Positions 20,201-29,605 of a stretch of 64,000 bases of DNA are shown in pieces (position 1 is the stretch's first letter; each line of letters starts with the position of its first letter). The DNA comes from Curvibacter microcysteis. Its GTDB lineage: Bacteria > Pseudomonadota > Gammaproteobacteria > Burkholderiales > Burkholderiaceae_C. The translations under genes were made by a program, and so were the position numbers. The DNA is taken from positions 372,001-436,000 of the forward strand of contig NZ_JAQSIO010000004.1 of assembly GCF_028649455.1 (NCBI RefSeq), given 5' to 3'. The notes under the pieces were generated by a model. The model had not been told where the DNA came from. It ran no database searches and saw only the letters and a program-made list of their open reading frames with translations.

Positions 20201-20225
20201 CTTTGAGCTGTTTGGACTTCGTCAC
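14268..20225 (-). CDS. Bacterial alpha-2-macroglobulin family protein with thioester motif
   Basis: Giant periplasmic protein of 1985 residues that traps proteases by covalent attachment after bait cleavage, a defence of the cell envelope. A signal peptide (LARWVPWALGACLLGASPAQA) opens the protein. MG domains, a bait-region part and an A2M domain follow. The thioester motif CLEQ at about residues 1494-1497 in YPYACLEQQSS is intact. I choose GTG 20225 as start because AGGAGG lies 8 nt upstream; a TTG at 20249 is the only longer option. The Cys in the signal region is a poor lipobox, unlike E. coli YfhM. Overlaps pbpC by 4 bp and follows the DegP gene by 78 bp. Confidence 0.92.
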   Translation of the reverse strand: MTKSKQLKGLARWVPWALGACLLGASPAQALQISKASPQGEVGEVRQVRLQFDRPAVAEGQPQAPAPASVSCQDAAAAQGSGRWLNAREWVHDFEQRVPPGQTCMVQTKAGFKGLQGDALGASVTYRFNTGGPFVLDVFPPTEERIDEEQVFLLHLDSPATPASVLAQVGCAVEGLGERVPVRLLDEAQRQALLKSRGLVRAAAAEPQRYLTLACQRRLASSAQVELVVQAGLSSPGGVRSKTEKRYRYQVREAFSASFSCERENAQAACLPLRPLSLRFNAPVARRVAEAVRLEGDSGALKPRLERHGEDRDGQVTELRFDPPFPERSRYRLSLPASLSDVSGRPLSNAATFPLAVATGPLPPLAKFAASPFGIVERLAEPGQPPLLPVTLRQVEPALRVQALSPGRVKDLQPRSDADIIAWQRKVQALDAFLVPRKTAQRLLSGPLPKPPQADLADQVESRSVSLLQGLGGARALDLPQPASTDPRPFEVVGIPLTPGFHVLEIASPTLGAALLDPAYGAQRAMFVRTTALVTNLGVHFKLGRDNALAWVTTLDKGAVVAGAQVRVSDCQGREVASGQTNAQGLVVLAQVPVQPPACASLGGPGGEEDYRQAYFVSARARGADGVEDLAFTWSDWTRGIESWRFNVPTSREAQADQRAHTVLDRPLLRAGETVSMKHYLRLETRQGLAQPAQGPAQLTITHDGSGQQFTLPLSWRKTASGGFSAESQFSVPGAAKLGRYSLMLDGRETGEFRVEAFRLPVFEGRIGPLKPEALLSSRQVTAQMQLNYVSGGPAAQWPVRVSAALRPRALSFADYEDYSFNPPRQRGAGSANGGDEEDAQAVQDQRLVADKIALTLDRQGSGRVALPELPRSEQAQDLLIEASYADPNGELQTLRSVTPLWPAAVIAGLKTEGWAASQQSLRFQALALDLRGQPQAGVALEVRAVARRTSSSRKRMVGGFYTYDNQSDTRDLGTVCSGRSGAQGLLVCETTVKESGEVELIVRAKDAQGQVAQAAGSVWITQQGELWFGGDNHDRIDVLPEKRSYQAGDTARFQVRMPFRYATALVAVEREGILHTEVVTLQGRDPTVSLKVRPDWGPNVYVSVLALRGRLREVPWYSLFTWGYKAPREWWTAFWHEGREYQAPTALVDLSKPAYRLGLAEIRVGTQAHRLEVKVSPDRASYPVRGQARVQISATLPDGRPAAGAEVALAVVDQALLELSPNRSWNLLDAMLQRRAWGVETATAQMEIIGRRHYGRKAVPAGGGGGRGATRELLDTLLLWNPRVTLNAQGQASVTVPLNDALSTFTVAAVADSGAGLFGTGTASLRTTQDLQLISGLPPLVREDDQFRAQFTLRNTTAQAMKVQLSPRATLLTLAPQTVDIPPGEARELAWTVTTPAALALSRFESLLWELEARDTLSGARDALKVQQRVLPAVPVTVQQASLVQLDGPFQLAVQAPAQSLAGRGGVKLALQPRLAEGLPGVRDWWAAYPYACLEQQSSRALGLHDVRRWQALLNQMPGYLDADGLASYFPPREGEASRGSDVLSAYLLAASHEAASLDPALALSEPLRTALLRGLSAFVEGRISRQGWSPRPDLDARKLAALEAMSRYGPVPARLITSLSLTPQQWPTHSVIDWYWLLKRQTDWPQRTQRLAEATQILQARLVYQGSRVGFNTEAEDGWWWLMQNADVNTARWLLAVLDEPAWQDDLPRLAKGFLGRQQRGAWSTTTANFWGVLALDKFSARFERTPVTGSTRASLGATSGAVDWARVSRVQPGDAGGAPQRASTLGAPAAPEAWRHNTVLLPWPAEAGPRELQVNHQGTGKPWLTLQSLAAVPLKEAVNAGYQLRKTIQPLEQAVKGRYTRGDVLRISLELQASADMSWVVLSDPVPAGATVLGSGLGRDSALATQGEKRSGVAWPAFEERSFEAFRSYYEFLPKGLTRVEYTVRLNNVGDFGLPPTRAEAMYAPEVFGALPNARLQVLPAP

Positions 20226-20303
20226 CTTGGGCTCCTCCTGAGCCGCCAAGCGTAGCCGAATGTCCGCCGCCCGGGGCCCTCAAGAGGGGGCGACCCGCCT
20301 GCA

Positions 20304-21836
20304 TCAGCCCAAGCGCAGGGGCATAAAAATGCGGTCTTCCCCGCGCTGGATCAGCAAGGCCACCGACTTGTCCGACGGCGCCACCGCCGCGCGCACCTGC
20401 TCCACCGAGCGCACCGGCGTGCCATTGACGGCCAGCAGCACATCACCGGACTGCACCCCGGCGCGGGCCGCCGCGCCGCGGGCGGTCTGCACCAGCAGAC
20501 CATCGGCCAGGCCCAGTTGCTGGTGCTCCTGCGGCTGCAGGGGCCGCAAGGCCAGGCCCAGCTTGCCGGCCGGGCTGGCGCCCGAGGCCGCGTCGGTGTC
20601 GCTGTCAGCGGCTGCGGTCTTTTCACCGGCCTTGCCCAGGCGCGCGCTCAGGCTCTGGGCCTTGCCCTGGCGCCAGACCTCCAGCGACACGGTGTCGCCC
20701 GGCGAGGCCAGCGCGATGATGGCGGGCAGGTCACCCGAGGACACCACTTTCTGGCCGTTGACCTGGCGGATCACATCGCCCGATTGCAGGCCGGCGCGCT
20801 CGGCCGGGCCGTTCTTCTCGACGCGCGAGACCAGGGCGCCTTCGGGTCGGTCGAGCTTGAAGGAGTCCGCCAGGGTCTGGTTGACCTCCTGCACCACCAC
20901 ACCCAGGCGGGCATGCTCGACATGGCCTGTGGCCACGATTTGCTCGCGGATGCGGTTGGCCAGATCGATCGGGATGGCAAAGGACACGCCCTGGTAACCC
21001 CCGGTGCGGCTGTAGATCTGCGAGTTGATGCCCACCACCTCGCCACGCGCATTGAACAGCGGCCCGCCCGAGTTGCCCGGGTTGATGGCGACGTCGGTCT
21101 GGATGAAGGGCACGGCGCTGTCGTCCGGCAGCGAACGGCCCTTGGCGCTGACCACGCCCGCGGTCACGGTGTTCTCAAAGCCGAAGGGCGAGCCAATGGC
21201 CAGCACCCACTCGCCTACCTTCAGGTCGGCCATGCGCCCCATGCGCACCACAGGCAGGTGCTGGGCCTCGACCTTGATCACCGCCACGTCGGTGCGCGGG
21301 TCGGCGCCCAGCACCTTGGCGCGGAACTCGCGCCGGTCGGTCAGCTTGACGGTCACTTCCTTGGCGCCCTTGACCACATGGGCATTGGTCAGGATCAAAC
21401 CGTCTTCGCTGACGATGAAGCCCGAGCCCTGGCCTCGGGTGGGCGTCTCTTGGGGCTGGGCGCGCGGGCTGCGGCCAGCGCCTGCCTGGGGGCCCAACTG
21501 GCCAAAGCGGCGCAAGAACTCGGCCATGCCCGGCGGCATGCCCGGCGCAGCGGCGGCAGCGTCTTCGCTGTCGTCGTCATCGCTGACCTGGGTGGTGCCG
21601 AGCACACTGATGTTGACCACCGCCGGGCCATAGCGCTCGGTGATCTGTGAAAAGTCGGGGGAACTGACCGCCCCCAGGGGCGCCTGGGCCGGCGCACTCA
21701 GCGCCGCCGGGCCCGCCTGGGCATGGGCCTGAAGGCCCTGCACGGCGGACACCCCGGCGCCACCGAGGGCGCCCGCGGCCAGCAAGGCCAGCAGCAAACG
21801 GGACGGGCTCAACTTGAAGCTGGGGGAAGAGGACAT
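20304..21836 (-). CDS. degP: DegP/MucD-type periplasmic serine endoprotease
   Basis: Do-family protease and chaperone of 510 residues. The signal peptide ends near residue 40 (LQAHAQA). The trypsin-like domain has a complete triad: His153 in TNAHVV, Asp183 in RTDVAVIK and Ser256 in GNSGGPL. Two PDZ domains follow, joined by a low-complexity Ala/Asp linker near residue 415. An acidic and proline-rich loop at 84-130 corresponds to the LA loop. AGGAG precedes ATG 21836. It is upstream of and co-directional with the macroglobulin and pbpC genes, forming a block for envelope protein quality and protease defence. Confidence 0.93.
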   Translation of the reverse strand: MSSSPSFKLSPSRLLLALLAAGALGGAGVSAVQGLQAHAQAGPAALSAPAQAPLGAVSSPDFSQITERYGPAVVNISVLGTTQVSDDDDSEDAAAAAPGMPPGMAEFLRRFGQLGPQAGAGRSPRAQPQETPTRGQGSGFIVSEDGLILTNAHVVKGAKEVTVKLTDRREFRAKVLGADPRTDVAVIKVEAQHLPVVRMGRMADLKVGEWVLAIGSPFGFENTVTAGVVSAKGRSLPDDSAVPFIQTDVAINPGNSGGPLFNARGEVVGINSQIYSRTGGYQGVSFAIPIDLANRIREQIVATGHVEHARLGVVVQEVNQTLADSFKLDRPEGALVSRVEKNGPAERAGLQSGDVIRQVNGQKVVSSGDLPAIIALASPGDTVSLEVWRQGKAQSLSARLGKAGEKTAAADSDTDAASGASPAGKLGLALRPLQPQEHQQLGLADGLLVQTARGAAARAGVQSGDVLLAVNGTPVRSVEQVRAAVAPSDKSVALLIQRGEDRIFMPLRLG

Positions 21837-22105
21837 GGTTCACTCCTGTGAGGGGCTGTTGCAATGGTCCGACTGTGCAAGGCCAGGCTTAGGTCGTTCT
21901 TAAGCCCAGGTTTGGCCGCCCAAGACCAGCCCAATCCGCCAACGCCAGACACAGGTGAACGACCGGCTGTAACGGCGGTCAGAAATGGTTTCCAAACGGT
22001 CTTGAGCCCCCCCAACAGCCGGGTGGAGCCGTTAAATTGGCGCCGTCAAACGGCACCAGCTGACCGCCTGTGCCCACCGTCCCATCTGCAAAGCCCCAAG
22101 CACCC

Positions 22106-22984
22106 ATGAAAATCAAAACCAAGCACATCAGTCTTGAAATCCGAGATGAAGGCCCGCACGACGGCCCCGTGGTGCTGTTGATCATGGGCCTGGGCATGCA
22201 GCTGGTGGCCTGGCCGGCCAGCCTGGTCGATGGCCTGGTGAACGCAGGCCACCGGGTCATCCGCTTTGACAACCGCGACATCGGCCTGTCGCAGCACTTC
22301 GACGAACTCGGCGTGCCCCACCTGCCCTGGCACCTGTTGCGCCATGCCCTGTGCATGCCGGCGCGCCCACCCTACCGACTGCAGGACATGGCGCAAGACG
22401 GGTTGGACCTGCTCGACGCCTTGCAGATCGAGCGCGCCCATGTGCTGGGGGTGAGCATGGGCGGCATGATCGCCCAGCGCATGGCGATTTCCGCCCCCCT
22501 TCGCCTGCGCAGCCTGACCAGCGTGATGAGCAGCAGCGGCGCGCGGGGCCTGCCGGGCCCCAGCGCGGCCGCCCGGGCCGCGCTGCTGCGCCGGCCCAGT
22601 GGTGACACCGACAGCGTGCTGCACCACTACCTGCAGCTGTACCGACTGATTGGCAGCCCCGCCTTCCAGGACGACCCTGAAGCGCTGCGCCGGCGCATCC
22701 TGGCCGGCATCCACCGCAGCTACCACCCCGAGGGCACGGTGCGGCAGATGGCCGCCATCGTGGCCGACAGCGGGCGCGCCAAAGCCTTGGCCCGCATCAG
22801 CACCCCGACCCTGGTGGTGCACGGTCGGCAAGACCCCCTGGTGCCCTTGGCCTGCGGCCAGGACACGGCCGCGCGCATCCCCGGGGCCCGCATGGCGGTC
22901 ATCGACGGCATGGGCCACGACCTGCCCGAGGGCGTGGTGCAGCGCCTGCTGCCCCTGGTGCTGCCCCACCTGGCCGCGCACTGA
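22106..22984 (+). CDS. Alpha/beta hydrolase
   Basis: Hydrolase of 292 residues with the standard alpha/beta fold. The nucleophile elbow is GVSMGGM with Ser117. The acidic residue is in VVHGRQDPLVP and the catalytic His in DGMGHDLP near the C-terminus. An RFDNRDIGLS segment typical of the aclacinomycin-methylesterase-like branch follows the first strands. The substrate is not predictable. The ATG at 22106 is preferred over a GTG at 22070 that would add 12 poorly conserved residues. It is divergent from degP; a GTTAAATTGGCGC -10-like element lies at 22031-22043. Confidence 0.8.
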   Translation: MKIKTKHISLEIRDEGPHDGPVVLLIMGLGMQLVAWPASLVDGLVNAGHRVIRFDNRDIGLSQHFDELGVPHLPWHLLRHALCMPARPPYRLQDMAQDGLDLLDALQIERAHVLGVSMGGMIAQRMAISAPLRLRSLTSVMSSSGARGLPGPSAAARAALLRRPSGDTDSVLHHYLQLYRLIGSPAFQDDPEALRRRILAGIHRSYHPEGTVRQMAAIVADSGRAKALARISTPTLVVHGRQDPLVPLACGQDTAARIPGARMAVIDGMGHDLPEGVVQRLLPLVLPHLAAH

Positions 22985-23033
22985 GGTGCCGCAGCCCACG
23001 CAGGCGCGTCGGCCGGCGGCGGTCGTCCCAGGT

Positions 23034-24431
23034 TCAAGCGCCTGGGCCGGCGCTTGCCGGGCCAAAGCACACGCTGACGCTGAGCCCGCCCAGGCGGGCC
23101 GACTCGCCCAACACCAGTTGCGCGCCATGCTGGCGGGCGATCGCCTCGACGATGGCCAGGCCCAGGCCGCTGCCCGGGATGTCGGCCACCGCCTCGCCGC
23201 GCATGAAGCGGTCACGCACCCGGCTGCGCTGCGCCGGCGCAATGCCGGGGCCGCTGTCTTCCACGCGCCAGACCACCTGCGCCGAGGCCGGATCGCGGAA
23301 CAGCGACACATCGACCTGCCCCGGCCCTGGCGTGTACTTGATGGCGTTGTCCAGCAGGTTGCGCAAGAGCACCCGCAAGGCCTCGGCCTGGCCGGGCACG
23401 CACAGAGGCAGGTCGGAGCGACCCGTCCCAGGCGCCTCGGCCAGCCCCAGGTCCAGGCCGCGCGCGCCGGCCTGCGGCAGCCACTCGGCCACGCCCTCGC
23501 GGGTCAGGGTCAGCAAATCCACCGGGCCCCAGGCGCCCTGCCCGCCAGCCTCCTGGCTTTCGGCCCGGGCCAGCAGCAGCAACTGCGCCACCAGGTCGAT
23601 GGCGCGCTCGATGCCCTCGTGCAGGCGCTGCTGCGCCTGGTCGCGGGCCGCCGCATCAGGGGCGCGCTGCCAGGCCTGCAGCTGCAGGCGCAAGGCCGTC
23701 AGCGGGGTGCGCAGCTCATGTGCGGCATCGGCCACAAAGTGGCGCTGGGTTTGCAACGTGGCCTGCACGCGGGCGAACAAGGCATTCAACTCCCCCACCA
23801 AGGGGCGCACCTCGTCGGGCAGGTCTTGCTCGGGCAGGGGCGAGAGGTCGTCTGCGCTGCGCTGGGCCACCTGGCGCTGCATGCGCTGCACCGGGCGCAA
23901 AGTGCGGCCAATGATCCAGCCGACCACCAGCATCAGCAGGGGCGTGATGCCCAAAAGCGGCAGCACCGCGCGCAGGGCGAGGCCGCGCGCGCGCGCATCG
24001 CGCTCGCCCATGTCCTGGGCGATCTGCACGGTCTGCAAGGGCGACTGCAGCGAATAGACCCGGTAGCGCGCGCCGTCCACCTCCAGGTCAGAAAAGCCCA
24101 GCACCGCGCGCCCTGGCAGCACCGAGCGGGGCGAGCGAAACAGCTGCAAGCCGTCCGGCCCCCAGACCTGCACCTCAATGCCTCCGCCGTCCGCCTGCCC
24201 CGGATGCAGGATGCCCAGGGGCACGCCTTGCTGCACCTGGCGCGCCAGCTGTTGCAGGTGTTCATCGAACAAGGCGTCGGCCTCGCGCAAGGCGTTGCGG
24301 TAGGCCGCCGTGGCCAGCACTGCGCAGGCCAGCAAGATCGCGCCCAGCACCAAGGCCTGCAGGCGGGCGCGCAACGAGTGACGCGGCCCCAGGCGCAGCC
24401 CAGAGGGTGGCGATGAGGCGCGATCGCTCAT
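23034..24431 (-). CDS. Two-component sensor histidine kinase (QseC/TctE-like)
   Basis: Membrane kinase of 465 residues. Transmembrane segments at about 26-43 and 153-175 enclose a periplasmic sensor of about 110 residues. A HAMP linker and the dimerisation domain follow, with phospho-acceptor His238 in FVADAAHELRTPLTALRLQL. The HATPase domain has NLLDNAIKYTPG, DSGPGI and GSGLGLAI. ATG 24431 overlaps the stop of the response regulator gene (ATGA). A longer open frame upstream is antisense-like and rejected. Signal unknown; the layout resembles QseBC, TctDE and PmrAB systems. Confidence 0.9.
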   Translation of the reverse strand: MSDRASSPPSGLRLGPRHSLRARLQALVLGAILLACAVLATAAYRNALREADALFDEHLQQLARQVQQGVPLGILHPGQADGGGIEVQVWGPDGLQLFRSPRSVLPGRAVLGFSDLEVDGARYRVYSLQSPLQTVQIAQDMGERDARARGLALRAVLPLLGITPLLMLVVGWIIGRTLRPVQRMQRQVAQRSADDLSPLPEQDLPDEVRPLVGELNALFARVQATLQTQRHFVADAAHELRTPLTALRLQLQAWQRAPDAAARDQAQQRLHEGIERAIDLVAQLLLLARAESQEAGGQGAWGPVDLLTLTREGVAEWLPQAGARGLDLGLAEAPGTGRSDLPLCVPGQAEALRVLLRNLLDNAIKYTPGPGQVDVSLFRDPASAQVVWRVEDSGPGIAPAQRSRVRDRFMRGEAVADIPGSGLGLAIVEAIARQHGAQLVLGESARLGGLSVSVCFGPASAGPGA

Positions 24432-25087
24432 TCGCGCGGCACCAGGTAGCCCAGGCCGCGCACGGTCTGGATCAGGCCAGCGCCCAGTTTTTTGCGCACG
24501 CCGTGGATGTAGACCTCCACCGCGTTGCTGCTGACTTCGTCTTTCCAGCTGAAGAGTTTTTCTTCCAGTTGGGGACGCGAAAAAATCACCCCAGGCCGGG
24601 CCAACAGCGGCTCCAACACCGCCCATTCACGCGCCGACAGGCTGACCGGTTGGCCGTGCAGGCTGGCTTCGTGGGTGGCGGGGTTGAGGCGCACGCCGTG
24701 CTGCTCGAACACCGGGCCCGCCTGGCCGGATTGGCGGCGCAGCAAAGCGCGCACCCGGGCCAGCAGCTCGTTGGTGTCAAAGGGTTTGACCAGATAGTCG
24801 TCGGCGCCAGCGTCCAGGCCGGCCACGCGGTCGCCCACGGCATCGCGGGCGGTCAGCACCAGCACCGGCAGGGGGCTGCGTTGCTGGCGCAGTTCACGCA
24901 GCACCTGCAGGCCGTCGCGCCGGGGCAGGCCCAGGTCCAACAGCATCAGGTCATAGGCGCTGCTGGCCAGGGCGGTTTGGGCCATCTCGCCATCGCGCAC
25001 CCAGTCCACGGCGTAGTGCTCGGCGCGCAGCACATCCAGCACGGCCTGGCCGATCATGGGGTCGTCTTCTACCAGCAGCAGTCTCAT
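24428..25087 (-). CDS. OmpR/PhoB family response regulator
   Basis: Response regulator of 219 residues. The receiver domain (residues 1-115) has acidic Asp8/Asp9, phospho-acceptor Asp51 in LMLLDLGLPRRDG and Lys in YLVKPF. A winged-helix DNA-binding domain occupies about 125-218, ending VYIHGVRKKLGAGLIQTVRGLGYLV. It partners the kinase encoded directly downstream with a 4-bp overlap. Closest in pattern to QseB/PmrA/TctD regulators. Lies 96 bp after argH on the same strand, beyond a hairpin. Confidence 0.92.
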   Translation of the reverse strand: MRLLLVEDDPMIGQAVLDVLRAEHYAVDWVRDGEMAQTALASSAYDLMLLDLGLPRRDGLQVLRELRQQRSPLPVLVLTARDAVGDRVAGLDAGADDYLVKPFDTNELLARVRALLRRQSGQAGPVFEQHGVRLNPATHEASLHGQPVSLSAREWAVLEPLLARPGVIFSRPQLEEKLFSWKDEVSSNAVEVYIHGVRKKLGAGLIQTVRGLGYLVPRE

Positions 25088-25156
25088 CGCGGGGTCTCGC
25101 AGGGCTTGGTCAATCGAAACCAGGAGTTTGCGGCCACCGCCTTAGGCCAGGCTGAA

Positions 25157-25176
25157 GCCCCGGTCAGCGCCGGGGC
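25157..25176 (-). terminator. Hairpin downstream of argH
   Basis: Perfect 7-bp stem, GCCCCGG at 25157-25163 and CCGGGGC at 25170-25176, loop of 6 nt, 8 nt after the argH stop on the leftward strand. No T-run follows, so termination would be weak or Rho-assisted. It separates argH from the two-component genes. Confidence 0.4.
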
Positions 25177-25183
25177 CCAGGCC

Positions 25184-26611
<1,428 letters not shown>

Positions 26612-26682
26612 GGGGTCAATAATCCGGTTCGGACGGCGGTCTGGCGGCCGACGTCCATGAGGCGCATGAAAGGCGCGTGGCA

Positions 26683-27741
26683 ATGAAAGATTCTCAAATT
26701 TTATCGACCTTCGGCGGCGCCTCCGTGGAGTCCACGTCCAGCCCCACAGCGCCAGCCATGCCCATGGTGTTCGATGCCTGCCACATCGGGGTGATGTTGC
26801 GGGCCCTTTTGTTCGTCGAAACCGTGCTCGGCGTGGCCGTGCTGTACCGCGCCGATGACTTCCTGAGCTGGGTCGCTGGGCTGGGCTTGCTGACCGTGGC
26901 GGGCCTGCCCGGCACCCTGGCCTGGCTGGCCATGGCCTGCTGCCTGAAGCGGCCGCTGGCGCGACTGTCCACCCCCGGCCAGTACGTGGCTGGCGCGGTG
27001 CTGGGGGCGCTGGCGGGCAGCTACGGCTGCTTCATGCTGTCCCTGAGCCCGTTTGCCCCCTCGCCGCCTTGGCTGGCCGCCGCCATGACCGGGGCCTTGC
27101 TGGCCGGCTTGCTGGTGGGCGCCCTGGTGCTGCGCGCACGAGGACGCACCCCAGCGGCCACGACGGCGCGGCTGGCCGAGCTGCAGTCGCGCATCCGGCC
27201 CCATTTTTTGTTCAACACCCTCAACAGCGCGATTGCCCTGGTGCGCGCCGAACCGGCCCGCGCAGAGACCCTGCTGGAAGACCTGAGCGACCTGTTCCGG
27301 GCCGCCTTGCTGGACCGGGGCGAAACCACCACCTTGGCCCAGGAAGTGCAACTGGCCCGGCACTACCTGGCGATCGAACAGGTGCGCTTTGGCGATCGCC
27401 TGCGCGTGCAGTGGCAAATCGACCCGGCCGCCGACGCCGCGCGACTGCCGCCCCTGCTGCTGCAACCCCTGGTGGAGAACGCCATCAAGCACGGTGTGGA
27501 GCCCAGCACCGAAGGTGGAGAAGTGCAGGTTCGCACCCGCTTGAAGGGGGATCGCGTTCGCATAGATATCCTCAATACGCTACCAAACGCAACATTGCCA
27601 TTTGAGACCCGCTCGGCAGGCCATGGGATTGCGCTGGCAAATGTAAGAGATCGCTTGCGTTTGTTGCACGACGTTGAAATTGAGTTCAGTGCCGGGGTCC
27701 GGGACGACCACTACCATGTCCGAATCACGTTTCCAGCGTGA
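26683..27741 (+). CDS. AlgZ/LytS-type sensor histidine kinase
   Basis: Membrane kinase of 352 residues in the His_kinase (PF06580) family. Four or so hydrophobic helices span about residues 36-150. The cytoplasmic part has phospho-acceptor His174 in [13 protein letters not shown] and the ATP-binding segment [18 protein letters not shown]. It pairs with the LytTR regulator downstream, as AlgZ/AlgR do. ATG 26683 follows AAAGG; a GTG at 26677 adds two residues. From about 27541 to the stop, base composition drops sharply and rare codons ATA, CTA, GTA and AGA appear, unlike the first 85% of the gene. Confidence 0.88.
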   Translation: MKDSQILSTFGGASVESTSSPTAPAMPMVFDACHIGVMLRALLFVETVLGVAVLYRADDFLSWVAGLGLLTVAGLPGTLAWLAMACCLKRPLARLSTPGQYVAGAVLGALAGSYGCFMLSLSPFAPSPPWLAAAMTGALLAGLLVGALVLRARGRTPAATTARLAELQSRIRPHFLFNTLNSAIALVRAEPARAETLLEDLSDLFRAALLDRGETTTLAQEVQLARHYLAIEQVRFGDRLRVQWQIDPAADAARLPPLLLQPLVENAIKHGVEPSTEGGEVQVRTRLKGDRVRIDILNTLPNATLPFETRSAGHGIALANVRDRLRLLHDVEIEFSAGVRDDHYHVRITFPA

Positions 27742-27796
27742 GCCGGGCGCGGTGACATGACCGCCATATTGATCCATCCTTCGTCCCGAAAGCACC

Positions 27797-28543
27797 ATGG
27801 AGCTTCACTTTCTGATCGTTGACGACGAGTCCTTGGCCCGCACCCGCCTGCGCGCCTTGCTCAGCGAATACAAGCCCGACCAACCCCACACCGTGCAAGA
27901 GGCGTCCAACGCCGTCACCGCCATGGGGGTTCTGGACCGAGAACCCATTGACGTGGTGCTGCTGGACATCCACATGCCCGGCACCGACGGCCTGGGCCTG
28001 GCCAACCACCTGCGCATCCTGCGCCGCCCGCCCGTGGTGATCTTTGTCACCGCCCACGCCGAGCACGCGGTGCAGGCCTTTGACCTCGATGCGGTCGACT
28101 ACCTGACCAAGCCGGTGCGCGCTGAGCGCCTGCGTGACGCCCTGGGCAAGGCCGAGCGCCGCCTGCAAACCACGCGCAGCCAGCCCCCCGCGGTCGTGCC
28201 CACCGAGCACCTGATCATCCAAGACCGGGGTCGCACCGAGCGGGTGCCGCTGGCCGAGGTGCTGTACTTCAAGGCCGAACTCAAATACGTGACCGTGCGC
28301 ACTGCCGTGCGCAGCTACATCCTGGACGGCTCGCTGAGCGAACTGGAAAGCCGCTACAGCAGCCAGTTCATGCGCATCCACCGCAACGCCCTGGTGGCGC
28401 GCCACGCCGTGCGCGCCCTGGAAAAGCATTTCGACGCTGAAGAGGGGGACGGCTGGGCCGTGCGCCTGCAAGGGCTGGATGAACGCCTGTCCGTCTCGCG
28501 CCGGCAACTGGCGGCGGTGCGCGAAGCGATTTCGGTCACCTGA
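27797..28543 (+). CDS. algR: AlgR-like LytTR response regulator
   Basis: Regulator of 248 residues. The receiver domain has Asp9/Asp10, phospho-acceptor Asp57 in VVLLDIHMPGTDG and the YLTKPV lysine. The C-terminal LytTR DNA-binding domain (about 140-245) includes the EVLYFKAELKYVTVRT and MRIHRNALVA motifs. It is 55 bp downstream of the kinase gene. In Pseudomonas AlgR controls alginate and type IV pili; targets here are unknown. Unlike many relatives it is not followed by hemC but by a convergent LysR gene. Confidence 0.9.
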   Translation: MELHFLIVDDESLARTRLRALLSEYKPDQPHTVQEASNAVTAMGVLDREPIDVVLLDIHMPGTDGLGLANHLRILRRPPVVIFVTAHAEHAVQAFDLDAVDYLTKPVRAERLRDALGKAERRLQTTRSQPPAVVPTEHLIIQDRGRTERVPLAEVLYFKAELKYVTVRTAVRSYILDGSLSELESRYSSQFMRIHRNALVARHAVRALEKHFDAEEGDGWAVRLQGLDERLSVSRRQLAAVREAISVT

Positions 28544-28590
28544 GCGGGGTGGTTGAAGGCTGGCGCACCCGCAGCGCCGGGCCCATCCCT

Positions 28591-29592
28591 TCAAGCCGGC
28601 GCGGCACCGGCGCCCCATGCGCCGCCCGGCCCCAGAGGCGCCCCCTCGCCTGCGGCTGAGTCAGACACCCATCCCCGCCCAGCGCCTCCCACGGCCTGCT
28701 GCACCACCTCCCGGATCAGGTCCAAAGCCCGCTTGTGGGTCTCGGTGGCAGGACGGCGCGACGACCAGACCAGGTTCAACTCACTCATCACCCGTGGCGA
28801 ATGGATGGCGTGCAGCGCAAACGGCGCTGCATTGTCAAAGTTGCTCAGGGTGTAGGCCGGCAGCACCGCGTGGCCCAGGCCCTCTTTGACCAGGTTCAGG
28901 ATGGCGTTGAGCCCGTCCACCTGCAGGGTGACGCGCGGCTTGAGGCCAAAGCGGGCCATCTCCCCATCCAACAACAGGCGGAACACATTCGGGCTGCTGG
29001 GCAGGATCAGCGGCAGGGCCGCGACCTCGCGCAGGCTCAGCGCGGGCGGCAAGGGCTGCGCCCGGGTCAGCGGGCTGCCGTGGGCGGCGATCAGGACCAG
29101 CTCCTCCTGGTGCAGGCTCAAGCTGTCCAGGTCGGGCGAGTGGTTGGGGTTGTAGAGCACGGCCATGTCGAGGTTGCCCACCCGCAAGCCCTCGTACATC
29201 TGCACCGAAAACCCCTCGGTCAAGGTCAGGCGCGCCTGCGGCAGGTGCTGCATGAAGGCCCGGGTCAAGGGCACGGTGATCAGGCGCGACAGGCTCGGCG
29301 GCAGGCCAATCGACACCCGCCCAGCCAGCGCGCCGCGCACCGCGCCCAGCTCTTCGCGCGCCACCTCCACCTGGTGCAGGATGCCTCGCCCGTGCTCCAG
29401 CAGCAGCTTGCCGCTCTCGGTCAGTTTGACGCCACGGCCATTGCGGTCGAGCAGGTTCTGGCGCAGCTCCACCTCCAGCAACCGCACCTGCCGGCTCAGC
29501 GCGGGCTGGGCGATGTTGAGCGCGATGGAGGCCCGGGTGAAGCTGCCCAATTCAGCCACGCGCACGAAGTATTCGAGTTGCTTGAGGTCCAT
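28591..29592 (-). CDS. LysR family regulator, probable activator of the protocatechuate 4,5-cleavage operon (PmdR-like)
   Basis: A 333-residue LysR regulator. The winged helix opens MDLKQLEYFVRVAELGSFTRAS with AQPALSRQVRLLE as recognition helix. The effector domain is of ordinary length, followed by a Gly/Ala-rich tail of about 25 residues. It is transcribed divergently from galD/ligJKIABC, with a LysR-type palindrome between them, the same arrangement as pmdR in Comamonas. Regulation of the operon, with a pathway intermediate as coinducer, is inferred from this layout. Confidence 0.85.
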   Translation of the reverse strand: MDLKQLEYFVRVAELGSFTRASIALNIAQPALSRQVRLLEVELRQNLLDRNGRGVKLTESGKLLLEHGRGILHQVEVAREELGAVRGALAGRVSIGLPPSLSRLITVPLTRAFMQHLPQARLTLTEGFSVQMYEGLRVGNLDMAVLYNPNHSPDLDSLSLHQEELVLIAAHGSPLTRAQPLPPALSLREVAALPLILPSSPNVFRLLLDGEMARFGLKPRVTLQVDGLNAILNLVKEGLGHAVLPAYTLSNFDNAAPFALHAIHSPRVMSELNLVWSSRRPATETHKRALDLIREVVQQAVGGAGRGWVSDSAAGEGAPLGPGGAWGAGAAPA

Positions 29593-29605
29593 ACCGCGAG
29601 AAAAA

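Noticed and set aside
14688-20255. Open reading frame of about 1850 codons on the plus strand opposite the macroglobulin gene
   Set aside because: It is antisense to a gene with clear domains and thioester motif. Its composition (His, Gln, Gly, Ala rich, no hydrophobic core) is typical of shadow frames in high-GC DNA.
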